Shown here: one piece after another, positions 44,217 to 56,304 of the stretch
How the letters are laid out: every line of letters starts with the position of its first letter
How positions within the stretch are numbered: the stretch's first letter is position 1
Source: Lithodes maja
Lineage: Eukaryota > Arthropoda > Malacostraca > Decapoda > Lithodidae
Reading direction: 5' to 3'
Assembly (NCBI GenBank): GCA_037953745.1
Contig: JBAKBP010006588.1
Span: 1 to 64,000 of the forward strand
DNA length: 64,000 nt
The notes under the pieces: generated by a model
Told to the model about the DNA's origin: nothing
The model's database searches: none
Seen by the model: the letters and a program-made list of their open reading frames with translations, nothing else
Position numbers and translations under genes: made by a program

Positions 44217-45046
44217 GGTGGAGTTTCTAGCAAAAGTTTGAGCGAAGAGTTTAGCTTTGTCAGAGGAAGAAGTGATGGTTGTGCCATCAGAGTGGGAAAG
44301 GGGAGGGAAAGACGAGGAAGAGAAATTGTTGGAGAGGTTTTTGGCTAGATGCCAGAAAGCTTGGGAAGAGCTAGAGTTGGATAGTTCAGTGCATTTATTA
44401 TTGATGAAAGAGTGTTTGGCAAGTCGAAGAACAGATTTGGCTTGATTCCGGGCAGAAACATATGAAGAATGAGTCTTGAGTTTTAAGGCCTAGGTACCGT
44501 TTGAATGCTTCCTCCTTATTGCGGACAGCAGTAGAACAGGCGTGAGTAACCAAGATTTTTTAGCATTAGTCTGAGAGAAAGAGAATGGAATGTATGCTTC
44601 CATGCCCGATAGGATTACCTCGGTAATGCGTTCAGCACTCTCCGAGGGTCCTCGGCCATGGAAGCAGAAATCATTCCATGGGAAATCAAAGAAGTACTGC
44701 CGAAGAGCCTCCCAGTCGGCAGCGCCAAGTGCCACAAGCGCCGCCGGCTAGGAGGATCGGGTGGCTGTACTGGAGAGATAGGACAGGTGACAGAGATAAG
44801 TTTATGGTCGGAGGAGCCCAAAGGAGAGAAAAGATCGACAGTATAAGAAGAAGGGTTAGAAGTTAGAAACAGGTCAAGAATGTTGGGCCGATCTCCGATG
44901 CGATCCGGGATACGGGTAGGTTGCTGAACTAACTGCTCTAGGTCATTTAGGATAGAAAAGACGTAGGCTTGTTCACCAGGTGGATCAGTAGTGTGAGAGG
45001 AGAGCCATTGGCGGTGGTGAACGTTGAAATCTCCTAAGATGGTTGT
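44217..45046 (-). pseudogene. LINE D endonuclease C-terminal remnant
   Basis: In shifting frames the minus strand gives ILGDFNVHHRQWLSSHTTDP (about 45040), RPNILDLFLTSNPSSYTVDL, LGSSDHKLISVTCPIS (44821) and RRLWHLALPTG. These are the GDFN and SDH motifs of EEP endonucleases. Frameshifts near 44735 and 44490 and loss of the N-terminal half show it is dead. Confidence 0.8.
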
Positions 45047-45273
45047 AGTTATATATCAAATATTGACAGTAGCTCTTCCTGTTAGTAGAATTTACCAATA
45101 ACCATTTTGCTCTAGCAAAATTAAAAACTATCCCAGACTGAGTGGTATAAGGATGCACAGTTAGCTGAAACCACACAAGCGATTTTTGTTCTTGCATTTT
45201 TTCTTCAGCATTTCATGTCTGGCAGTTTTTAAACTAAGAATTAAATTAAACTGTCCACATTGATCTACCCTCA

Positions 45274-45278
45274 CTTGT

Positions 45279-45331
<53 letters not shown>
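45274..45331. repeat. (AT)n microsatellite
   Basis: (TA)n of about 55 bp. Confidence 0.95.
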
Positions 45332-45332
<1 letters not shown>

Positions 45333-45668
45333 TATATACATACAATAGTAATACAAAAATGCATCTGGATCAATATTAGCCATCGAAAATTGACGATGAA
45401 ATCTTCCCTGTGATACACACACAAGAGGAACGCTTCAATATGAGAACTCTTGACTTTAAAAGGGGCCCTTTATTGTCCAGGCTAATTGCAAGGACATTGG
45501 AATAATTTTTGCCAATTCTATTCCACGGGAGAATTCAATTTCATATTAGATTTATACATATACAGTATGTTTGTGGATATTTAGCAAATCTTGAAGAACT
45601 GATAATGATACACACATGTCAAAATAGTGCATCGATGATTGAGAGCACACCAACAACATATGGCTGCC

Positions 45669-47675
<2,007 letters not shown>

Positions 47676-47679
47676 GTGG

Positions 47680-49543
47680 TGTGACGCATGTCGAGTGTGA
47701 GCATGCTGTACAGAACGCCCAGTCATGCCCCACTCTCGCTAGGATCGTCAGGGCAGGAACTTTGGCTGGAGTCTATGTAGAGTTTTCTAACTTAGTTCAT
47801 GTGAGCCGTTGTACTATAAGTATTATGAATATGTATTTTGTTTTCATCTGAGTCAACGAGTTCTATTTTATATCATTAGTTATAAGTATTGTGTGTGAAA
47901 CTTATTTGTAATGATGAGAGGAGAGAGAGAGAGATTACGTAACGGGGGCAGTGAGTGCGCCATGCGGGAGGTGGGCCTAACTCACTAGCACTCCCCTCCT
48001 CCCTCCTCCCCCTCAGTGCGTGGGAAAGCCTTTGTCTATCACAGATTGAGAGAGAGAAGTTACGTAATGATTGTCAGTGGGCGGTCCTTAGTTGTTTACG
48101 ATATGCTCACTAGAGGGCCGAGTATAAAAAGGGAAGTCTCGCCACATTTTCTTCAGAACTCATTAGGCAGAGCGACTTTTCATTTCCCTTGCTACTATAT
48201 ATATTCTTCTGACTGATGTGAACTTTCTCTACTACCGTACATTCTATCTCCTCTTTTCAAATACCCTTTTTAACTTCAATGGTCCCGTTGGTGCAGAGTT
48301 AGTCAGCCAACGTATTATCGCTTGAGTTCTCACGAGATATATGCCTAGTAGATAGCCTATTTTGGAAGGGATAATTTAGACTAGGATTGATTAATGTTTG
48401 TTGCACTCGTATATGCATTTCCCTGTGTATTATTATTATTGATCCTGTTTTCTGCTGGTCTAGGTAATGCTAGACTGGGATAAGGCTACTGGTGTTGTGA
48501 TTCCCGATGTGTACTAGGTTTTGTTGAACCTGTACAATCGCAACGGAGACGTGGGAAGCCTAGGTGGTCTTTCTGACTGTGTACCTTGTGAGTTTAGCAC
48601 TGTGTTGCGAGTGAGGGCTTTTGCCTCTGCCACCCAACACTGTGCTAACTCGGTTGCTTTGACTTTGAGAGGATCGCCAGGAGAGAACCAGATACTAGCG
48701 ATCTGGATCTCTCAAGAGAGCATCCCGTCAATTAACGTAATTTGGCCGCACAGCCTTAAGGACCTCGCTAGGCTACGAGCCGCTTGCTCAGCCATTGTTT
48801 CCTAGCCTACTACATCCCAGCTAGACTTTGCTCGATCAGCAGATACAGAATAGTATTGAAGCTTTCCTTATGCATACTATTGTTTAAGCACTATTGATTT
48901 CATGTGTTGCACGCTTAGCTACTTTGGAGATTAGTGGCCCACGAGCACAATCCGAGTAGGCTATTGCCGGTGCATTGGCGGAGTACTTCTTTTTAATGTT
49001 TGCCATTTACTATTGCATATTCTTATAATTCTTCTTATGTCAATTTAAACCTTTAATGCTATGTAATTGTCAGTGTGTTGCTTATGTGAATAGCTGTTCA
49101 AAATCCGATACGTACTTCTTATGAGCATCCGAGAAGCATCTAACTTTATCAGAAGATTCCTTGCTCGATGCTTAAGGACTATTGATTAACGTAACGTAAT
49201 AGTGCCGATCCGAAGTAGAGGGTGGAGGACTTCTTAAGTTCTTAGTCAAGGGTGGATTACTTCGGCTTCGGCCAACACTATTCTTTGGTGTTGTTGTTTC
49301 TTACTTCTTTGTTTGATTGTTGACCAGACTAGATAATTCCTATCTCTTTATTAGTCTGTTGTGGAACACTAGTACCGAGTTCTTATATACCCCGTTATAG
49401 CAGATCGAACTCTGGAGGGTATTGGTGTTTTTTGTTCGGCTGGCAGTACTCAGGGTTTGGGATCGTGTGTTTCCGTTGTGGCAGCGAGCCGTACTCGAGT
49501 CCTGTTTGAGAGCCCTGGTGTACCCGAGTGCCAGGTCGTAACA
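47680..49543 (+). repeat. 5' LTR (1,864 bp)
   Basis: Begins TGTGACGCATGTCGAGTG and ends GTGCCAGGTCGTAACA, the TG...CA form of LTRs. Compared with the 3' LTR it lacks a T near 47948 and another near 49050, and differs at about five single bases. A 94-codon frame inside is discussed under rejected items. Confidence 0.95.
48123..48160 (+). promoter_or_regulatory. TATA box and likely start site in the LTR
   Basis: GAGTATAAAAAGGGAAG (TATA at 48123-48130) is followed 25-30 bp later by CTTCAGAACTCATT, a plausible initiator near 48153. This would put the U3/R boundary there. The same sequence lies in the 3' LTR at about 54653-54690. Confidence 0.6.
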
Positions 49544-49545
49544 AA

Positions 49546-49563
49546 TGGCGACCTTGCTTAGGA
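49546..49563 (+). promoter_or_regulatory. Primer-binding site
   Basis: TGGCGACCTTGCTTAGGA begins two bases after the LTR. A tRNA ending ...GGTCGCCA would pair with it. I do not assign the tRNA. Confidence 0.6.
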
Positions 49564-49744
49564 TTTTGTGAACAGTATAAATTTTTGCAGAGTTGTACAA
49601 CATTTGTTTGTTTGTATTTTAGCGTGCATATTGAAGAATATTTTTTTTTGTATGGCAATTAGTAGAGCATTTAAGAGACTCCAGTTAATTTAGTAATTAG
49701 TGCTTGCATAGGAAGTTTAACACTTTTGTCTCGAGAATTTTTTT

Positions 49745-50887
49745 GTGGACTTCAGTATGTCGTGCCCTAGCACTGACGAGGAGCGAGAGATGCCATTTGA
49801 AGAGGTGCCGTTAGTAACCAGTGAGGAGGATGCTAGAGTTTTTGTGAGTAAGCGGTACCACGTGACGGAGGAGAGGCTGACTGGGGTGGATGTTTATGGC
49901 TTGCACCTGATAGCCAAGGTTTTGGGCATTTCCAATGTAGTAGGGATGTCCAAGGGGGAGCTGATTTCCTGGGTGTTGCGTGGGCGACATGGGGTTTCGG
50001 AGGAGAGGGCGTTTGGGGGGGTTCCTCCCCAGATCCCCTCTCACTCGACTCCCACAGTGCCGTCCACTCAGTTACCGGAGGTTAGCACTCTCCCACAGAG
50101 GGATGAGAATTGGCAGATTGGAGTGCCCTCGGGTGGTGCATATGGTGGTTCCCCAGTTTTTGCCCCCCCTCCTTCAGTAGTGGCAGCTCCCTCTTCCTGC
50201 CTGTCTCCAGATATGGTATTTAGACTTGAGCTTGCTAAGATTGAGGCTGAGGCTAGGAAGCAGGAGATTGAGGCTAGGAAGCAGGAGATTGAGGCTGAGA
50301 ATGAGACCAGGAGGCAGGAGAATGAGACTAGGAGGCATGAGATTGAGCTTAGGTACGACTCAGAGAAATATTGTGCTAAATTAGATTTAGATAAGACTCG
50401 TGCAGAGTCGACAGGGACTCGGATGGGCCGTGAGGGCCAAGTAAGAGAACAGTCCTTGTCCCACTTAGTCAAATTAGTGCCGGTATTTAGTGAAACTGAA
50501 GTCACAGAATTTTTTAATCGTTTTGAGAAGAAGTGTAGGGAGCATAATTGGCCTGAAGAGAAGTGGGCAGCTCTAGTCTCCTCAAGACTTACGGGTAAGG
50601 GTCTGAAGGCTTATGATGCACTGCCTTTAGAGTCTTGCATTGACTACCCAGTATTGAAGAGAGCTGTCCTACGGGCATACGAGTTGCAACCAGAAACATA
50701 TCGATTGAAGTTTCGGGGTGTTACAAAGACTAGGGAGGCGACCTTTCTTGAACATGCCCGGGACTTAAAAGATGCACTTACAAACTGGACACGTTCTGAG
50801 AAAGCTGAGACGGCCGAACAGTTGACTGAGCTGTTTCTGCTCGAGCAGTTTTATAAGTGTACTGGGGCAGAAATGACTAACTATTAA
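49745..50887 (+). CDS. Gag (matrix/capsid part)
   Basis: A 380-codon frame. The N-terminal 70 residues have a SAP-like helical look (LHLIAKVLGISNVVGMSKGE). A Pro-rich stretch covers about 95-155. A charged coiled-coil repeat (EARKQEIEARKQEIEAENET) lies at about 170-205. A capsid-like region from about 240 has LVPVFSETEVTEFFNRFEK, WAALVSSRLTGKGLKAYDAL and YRLKFRGVTKTREATFLEHA, as in SCAN-like capsids of Ty3/gypsy Gag. It stops at 50885-50887 in TNY-stop, and the expected continuation (EKNSKTLQEAAEMADLRL) is in the +1 frame, so the full Gag needs a frameshift or the copy has a small deletion here. Confidence 0.85.
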   Translation: MDFSMSCPSTDEEREMPFEEVPLVTSEEDARVFVSKRYHVTEERLTGVDVYGLHLIAKVLGISNVVGMSKGELISWVLRGRHGVSEERAFGGVPPQIPSHSTPTVPSTQLPEVSTLPQRDENWQIGVPSGGAYGGSPVFAPPPSVVAAPSSCLSPDMVFRLELAKIEAEARKQEIEARKQEIEAENETRRQENETRRHEIELRYDSEKYCAKLDLDKTRAESTGTRMGREGQVREQSLSHLVKLVPVFSETEVTEFFNRFEKKCREHNWPEEKWAALVSSRLTGKGLKAYDALPLESCIDYPVLKRAVLRAYELQPETYRLKFRGVTKTREATFLEHARDLKDALTNWTRSEKAETAEQLTELFLLEQFYKCTGAEMTNY

Positions 50888-50924
50888 AGAAAAGAACTCC
50901 AAAACTCTACAGGAGGCAGCTGAG

Positions 50925-53717
50925 ATGGCTGACCTCCGGCTATCCCTAATTCGTGGGTGCGGGTCTGCCCAGCGTAGTGAGGCAGGTAACAAGGGGCGTG
51001 ACGCCCCACCCCCCCGAGTTAGTGATATACATTATGCAAACAAGTACAAGAGCCATGATACCAAGACTGACCACAAGACTAGCACCGTCCCATTTAAGAA
51101 GGGGCCGGGCCCTTCCCAGTACCAAGGGAAGCCCAAAGGGGAGTTGGAGTGTTATCATTGTCATGAAAAGGGGCACTTTGCAAGAGTCTGTCCTAGCAAA
51201 CCACCTACAGCAGCTGTGTCTTTGGCCTGCAACATTGGTGTGTCTCCGAAGCCTTCTGAGTTTGCCCGGGGCAGTTCGTCAGAGGCTGAGGCACAGCCAA
51301 TGCAGAAGCACCTGGGAGGCTCGAACCCTGCTCAGGATGCTTTTTGCGACCATAGAGGGCGGGGTTGCGTGATGTGGGCGGGGCGCAAGCATGGAGTAGA
51401 GGTCTTGCGTGATACAGGTGCTTCCCAGACTCTGATGAACAACTTGACTGGCTACCCTATAAACGCGGCTCGGGTGGTAGTGGTGCAGGGTATTAATGCA
51501 ACTCGGTCATACCCGCTGGTGCGGTTGGAGTTGGAGGTGGATGGTGTGGCACGTGAATTGGATGTCGGGATTGTGGAGAAACTGCCAGTGGAGGGCGTCG
51601 ACCTTCTTCTCGGCAACGACTTTGCAATGCCCGCTTCTGAGGTTCTACCCTTAGTCGTTGCCGAGAGGCCGGCCGACATGAGTAGGGAAGAGCAAGAGTG
51701 GGTCGAGCGGTGCCAGACACAACCCATGGCGTGTGTTGTCACCCGAGCTCGGGCAGCTAAAGTGTCACAGCCTAGTCCTCCATCTTCAGTCCAGCGGAGG
51801 AACGATCAACAGGAGGAGGCTAAAGCTGGAGTTGGTTTTAAGAGTTTTGACTCGGCGGCTCTCCCGGGTGATTTAGTATTGGCACCTATGTTGGAGTCTG
51901 GAGAGGCCCCAGGACCTGTCACAGCTAGTGAGGAGGTAGGGCAGGAAGAGACTCCGAGGCAGCAACATTACACACGGAGAGAAAAAAGGGTTGCTCAGTT
52001 TGATATTGGGGGAGGACTTAGGTTGCTTCGGAAGCATCTAGACAGGTTGGTTCCCTCAGATATTTGTAAACTGCAGTTGGAGGATCCGGAAGTTCAGAAG
52101 TGTGGTAATGGTGCTGTCGAGATCAAACACGAGGACGGGGAAGCATGTCATGTGAACCTGTTGGAGGAGTTTGTGAGGCAACCACCTGAGCAGCCTACTG
52201 TCCCTGCGTTGGTCTGCCGCAGCCAAGGTGGAGAAGGAGAGGGGGGCAGTAGGGCACAGGTGGAGGAGAGTAGGGATTGTCATGTCTCGGCGGAGCAGTG
52301 GGCGGGGGACACGAGTCTGGTGGCTGTGGAAGCGCTAGAGCACCTGCCTGAGCAGCAGTGTGCAGCACTCCAGCACCAGCTCGGTTCATACCCCACTGGT
52401 CGTGCCGAGCCCCTGAGTCTCACAACTCGGGCGGTGCAAGATGTTCCACGGGCAGGTCACGTGAATGTTGAAAGACCGTTAGCCTCGTTGTTTCGGTGGT
52501 TCAGGGTGGGCGATGAGGCTTTGGCATGGTTGCCAGGTCAGGGTCGACCCATGGCTGCCAAGGGTGGTGGTCAAAAGGAGGACATTGAGCAGATTGGTGA
52601 GGTTGGCTGTGGAGTGGATGTGCCCGGTCGTCACATAGCCTCCCAATGCTGCTCTAGTCTAATGCAACAGCCCTACCATAGACCGACTGTATCTGGCCAT
52701 GTCTCTAAAAGCGGTGATGCTGAGCAGGCAGATGTCGTCACAAGGAATGCGGGGGTGCGCATGTACGGTATCGGCGGGGAAGCCTTAGCAATAATGAACT
52801 ATGGGAGTGACTGCACAGGTGGTACTGATTGTCCCTCTCATGACCTGGCTGTTCTAGGGACGAAGGTGGAGAAGGAGGGAGACTACAGGTTAGAAGCTGC
52901 GGTCTCGGCTGGGTTGTGGGAGGGCACTAGGCATGTTGTTCGTGGAGACAGTGCAAGGCAGTTGTTTACTAGGCTATGGCAGTACTTTCGCATGTTTGTT
53001 GCTTCTCCAGGCCTGATGTACGGGGTAGAATCCGACATGCAGGCTGGAGATAGTGCAAGGCTCAGTTTAATTCCCTACCGTATAAATCCTGCTCGACAGC
53101 CTATGGTGCAAGCAGAGCTGGATTACGTGTGGACGAAGGGTCTGAGGGATAAGGAATGTCGTGAGTGGTCGTTGCCTGTAACTTTGCAACCAGTGTTAAG
53201 TGGCAAGATCAGTGAGTGTGTTGATTGCGAGAGTGTGTGTGCATTATCCCTGACAGACGCCTATACCATATCAAGAGTTGACGATACCATAGACCGCCTC
53301 GGGGCTGCATCGCCTATCACGAAGGTGGATTTAGTAAAAGGTTACTGGCAGGTGCCTTTGTCCGAGCGTGCTAAGGAGGTATGTGGTTTTGTTGTGGACG
53401 GGAGTACCTACCAGTGCAATGTTATGCCTGACGGACTTAAGAATGCACTAGCAACGTTTCAGAACCTGATGAATGAAATTGAAAAGGACGATGATGGGCT
53501 GGGGCATTTCGAGGTCTATGTTCCAGCCTATGGTCCGGTCGTTGTAGTTTACCCAGATCATCACCCTCTCAAGATCTTGGACCAGTTTCACAATCGGAGT
53601 ATGAGGCTGACCAGGTGGTCACTAAGGTTATTGGTATATAACCTGGACATACGCCATATTGCCGGTTGTGACAACGTGGTTGCAGATGGTCGTTCAAGGG
53701 TATATGATCCTGGGTAG
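50925..53717 (+). CDS. Gag zinc knuckle, protease and internally deleted Pol
   Basis: An uninterrupted 930-codon frame. Residues 77-90 form a zinc knuckle (CYHCHEKGHFARVC, CCHC). Near residue 165 VLRDTGASQTLM is the aspartic protease active site, followed by GVDLLLGNDFA. A long linker of 300-odd residues without motifs follows. Near residue 790 ISRVDDTIDRLGAA and PITKVDLVKGYWQVPLSERA give the first RT catalytic Asp, then NVMPDGLKNALATFQNLM. The YxDD motif expected next is absent. The frame jumps to FEVYVPAYGPVVVVYPDHHP and LTRWSLRLLVYNLDIRH, the end of RNase H, and stops. No integrase. The ATG at 50925 is the first Met of the frame and probably not the real start. Confidence 0.85.
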   Translation: MADLRLSLIRGCGSAQRSEAGNKGRDAPPPRVSDIHYANKYKSHDTKTDHKTSTVPFKKGPGPSQYQGKPKGELECYHCHEKGHFARVCPSKPPTAAVSLACNIGVSPKPSEFARGSSSEAEAQPMQKHLGGSNPAQDAFCDHRGRGCVMWAGRKHGVEVLRDTGASQTLMNNLTGYPINAARVVVVQGINATRSYPLVRLELEVDGVARELDVGIVEKLPVEGVDLLLGNDFAMPASEVLPLVVAERPADMSREEQEWVERCQTQPMACVVTRARAAKVSQPSPPSSVQRRNDQQEEAKAGVGFKSFDSAALPGDLVLAPMLESGEAPGPVTASEEVGQEETPRQQHYTRREKRVAQFDIGGGLRLLRKHLDRLVPSDICKLQLEDPEVQKCGNGAVEIKHEDGEACHVNLLEEFVRQPPEQPTVPALVCRSQGGEGEGGSRAQVEESRDCHVSAEQWAGDTSLVAVEALEHLPEQQCAALQHQLGSYPTGRAEPLSLTTRAVQDVPRAGHVNVERPLASLFRWFRVGDEALAWLPGQGRPMAAKGGGQKEDIEQIGEVGCGVDVPGRHIASQCCSSLMQQPYHRPTVSGHVSKSGDAEQADVVTRNAGVRMYGIGGEALAIMNYGSDCTGGTDCPSHDLAVLGTKVEKEGDYRLEAAVSAGLWEGTRHVVRGDSARQLFTRLWQYFRMFVASPGLMYGVESDMQAGDSARLSLIPYRINPARQPMVQAELDYVWTKGLRDKECREWSLPVTLQPVLSGKISECVDCESVCALSLTDAYTISRVDDTIDRLGAASPITKVDLVKGYWQVPLSERAKEVCGFVVDGSTYQCNVMPDGLKNALATFQNLMNEIEKDDDGLGHFEVYVPAYGPVVVVYPDHHPLKILDQFHNRSMRLTRWSLRLLVYNLDIRHIAGCDNVVADGRSRVYDPG

Positions 53718-54209
53718 ATTGACACACGGGTAGCCTCCTGCTTTAGTTTGAATAGTATTTTGCGCTTGGTGCTTGTTGGCTCGCGGTTGTAGCCCAGCGT
53801 ATTGGGTCGTAAAGCAGGAGTTGAGCGTTTGGTATAGAAGAAAATAGGCTGCCCTTATAGTGCAGCCGGGAAAAACATATTAAAATATAAAAATCATATA
53901 AAAAAACTCTTTCTTTTTGATATAGATAATTGTATAAGTTTGTCATAGCCTATAGAGTTTGAGTAGTCCACGAACTATCAAACGGCTGAGCTGCTGTAAG
54001 CTCGCTCTGGGAGCATGATATTGTGTCTTTTGCTATTGTTGGGAGGTTATAAAATGTGAATTTTTTTTTTTTTAATAATAGTGAGATGTGTTTTGGTGAT
54101 AAACTCAGCTTTGTTTTAGTGCCATGCGGTCGCTGGGTGTGAGGGGCTTGATGGGGTTCTGTGTGTCAGATTTTAGCTCAGGGTTGAGCAAGTAAAATCT
54201 TGGGGGAGG
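53718..54209 (+). other. 3' internal region with polypurine tract
   Basis: Non-coding DNA in which integrase would normally end. The polypurine tract TTGGGGGAGG (54200-54209) lies directly before the 3' LTR and primes plus-strand DNA synthesis in this class. Confidence 0.75.
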
Positions 54210-56075
54210 TGTGACGCATGTCGAGTGTGAGCATGCTGTACAGAACGCCCAGTCATGCCCCACTCTCGCTAGGATCGTCAGGGCAGGAACTTTGGCTGGA
54301 GTCTATGTAGAGTTTTCTAACTTAGTTCATGTGAGCCGTTGTACTATAAGTATTATGAATATGTATTTTGTTTTCATCTGAGTCAACGAGTTCTATTTTA
54401 TATCATTAGTTATAAGTATTGTGTGTGAAACTTATTTGTAATGATGAGAGGAGAGAGAGAGAGATTACGTAACGGGGGTCAGTGAGTGCGCCATGCGGGA
54501 GGTGGGCCTAACTCACTAGCACTCCCCTCCTCCCTCCTCCCCCTCAGTGCATGGGAAAGCCTTTGTCTATCACAGATTGAGAGAGAGAAGTTACGTAATG
54601 ATTGTCAGTGGGCGGTCCTTAGTTGTTTACGATATGCTCACTAGAGGGCCGAGTATAAAAAGGGAAGTCTCGCCACATTTTCTTCAGAACTCATTAGGCA
54701 GAGCGACTTCTCATTTCCCTTGCTACTATATATATTCTTCTGACTGATGTGAACTTTCTCTACTACCGTACATTCTATCTCCTCTTTTCAAATACCCTTT
54801 TTAACTTCAATGGTCCCGTTGGTGCAGAGTTAGTCAGCCAACGTATTATCGCTTGAGTTCTCACGAGATATATGCCTAGTAGATAGCCTATTTTGGAAGG
54901 GATAATTTAGACTAGGATTGATTAATGTTTGTTGCACTCGTATATGCATTTCCCTGTGTATTATTATTATTGATCCTGTTTTCTGCTGGTCTAGGTAATG
55001 CTAGACTGGGATAAGGCTACTGGTGTTGTGATTCCCGATGTGTACTAGGTTTTGTTGAACCTGTACAATCGCAACGGAGACGTGGGAAGCCTAGGTGGTC
55101 TTTCTGACTGTGTACCTTGTGAGTTTAGCACTGTGTTGCGAGTGAGGGCTTTTGCCTCTGCCACCCAACACTGTGCTAACTCGGTTGCTTTGACTTTGAG
55201 AGGATCGCCAGGAGAGAACCAGATACTAGCGATCTGGATCTCTCAAGAGAGCATCCCGTCAATTAACGTAATTTGGCCGCACAGCCTTAAGGACCTCGCT
55301 AGGCTACGAGCCGCTTGCTCAGCCATTGTTTCCTAGCCTACTACATCCCAGCTAGACTTTGCTCGATCAGCAGATACAGAATAGTATTGAAGCTTTCCTT
55401 ATGCATACTATTGTTTAAGCACTATTGATTTCATGTGTTGCACGCTTAGCTACTTTAGAGATTAGTGGCCCACGAGCACAATCCGAGTAGGCTATTGCCG
55501 GTGCATTGGCGGAGTACTTCTTTTTAATGTTTGCCATTTACTATTGCATATTCTTATAATTCTTCTTCTGTCAATTTAAACCTTTAATTGCTATGTAATT
55601 GTCAGTGTGTTGCTTATGTGAATAGCTGTTCAAAATCCGATACGTACTTCTTATGAGCATCCGAGAAGCATCTAACTTTATCAGAAGATTCCTTGCTCGA
55701 TGCTTAAGGACTATTGATTAACGTAACGTAATAGTGCCGATCCGAAGTAGAGGGTGGAGGACTTCTTAAGTTCTTAGTCATGGGTGGATTACTTCGGCTT
55801 CGGCCAACACTATTCTTTGGTGTTGTTGTTTCTTACTTCTTTGTTTGATTGTTGACCAGACTAGATAATTCCTATCTCTTTATTAGTCTGTTGTGGAACA
55901 CTAGTACCGAGTTCTTATATACCCCGTTATAGCAGATCGAACTCTGGAGGGTATTGGTGTTTTTTGTTCGGCTGGCAGTACTCAGGGTTTGGGATCGTGT
56001 GTTTCCGTTGTGGCAGCGAGCCGTACTCGAGTCCTGTTTGAGAGCCCTGGTGTACCCGAGTGCCAGGTCGTAACA
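54210..56075 (+). repeat. 3' LTR (1,866 bp)
   Basis: Same ends as the 5' LTR. Differences seen: extra T at about 54479 and about 55589; G to A at about 54551; T to C at about 54710; G to A at about 55457; A to C at about 55567; A to T at about 55780. The next bases, GTGG, are the target duplication. Confidence 0.95.
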
Positions 56076-56304
56076 GTGGTCTAATAGACATAAGAACATA
56101 AGAACATAAGAAAATGGGAGTCTGCAGAAAGCCGATTGGCCTAAGCAAGGCAGATCCCTGTCCCACACAACCCCAATTACAAGGCCCAATTATAGGCTCA
56201 ACACTCTAATACCCTGAGGATCATCTTACCAAAACGGTTAGAGATTAACGCAGGATTACGGGGGTCTGCAGAGCGCTGATTGGCCCAACCCTGCTGATCC
56301 CCCT

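Larger units (their letters stand above)
42590..45046 (-). mobile_element. LINE D, jockey-type non-LTR retrotransposon
   Basis: A 5'-truncated LINE on the minus strand. It starts inside the endonuclease (near 45046, ILGDFNVHHRQW) and runs to a 3' UTR ending near 42590. The RT frame is intact. Related 3' fragments lie at 30028-30305 (minus) and 63685-64000 (plus). Confidence 0.9.
47680..56075 (+). mobile_element. Ty3/gypsy-type LTR retrotransposon, complete but defective
   Basis: An 8,396-bp element with LTRs 47680-49543 and 54210-56075, flanked by a GTGG duplication (47676-47679 and 56076-56079). Order: 5' LTR, primer-binding site, gag, gag/protease/deleted pol, polypurine tract, 3' LTR. About seven differences are visible between the 1.86-kb LTRs, so insertion is recent. 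The central RT, catalytic RNase H and integrase regions are missing, so it must have moved with enzymes from a related element. Confidence 0.93.

Noticed and set aside
48521..48805. 94-codon frame in the 5' LTR, repeated at 55052-55336
   Set aside because: Identical in both LTRs simply because the LTRs are near-identical. There is no known motif, and LTRs are normally non-coding.
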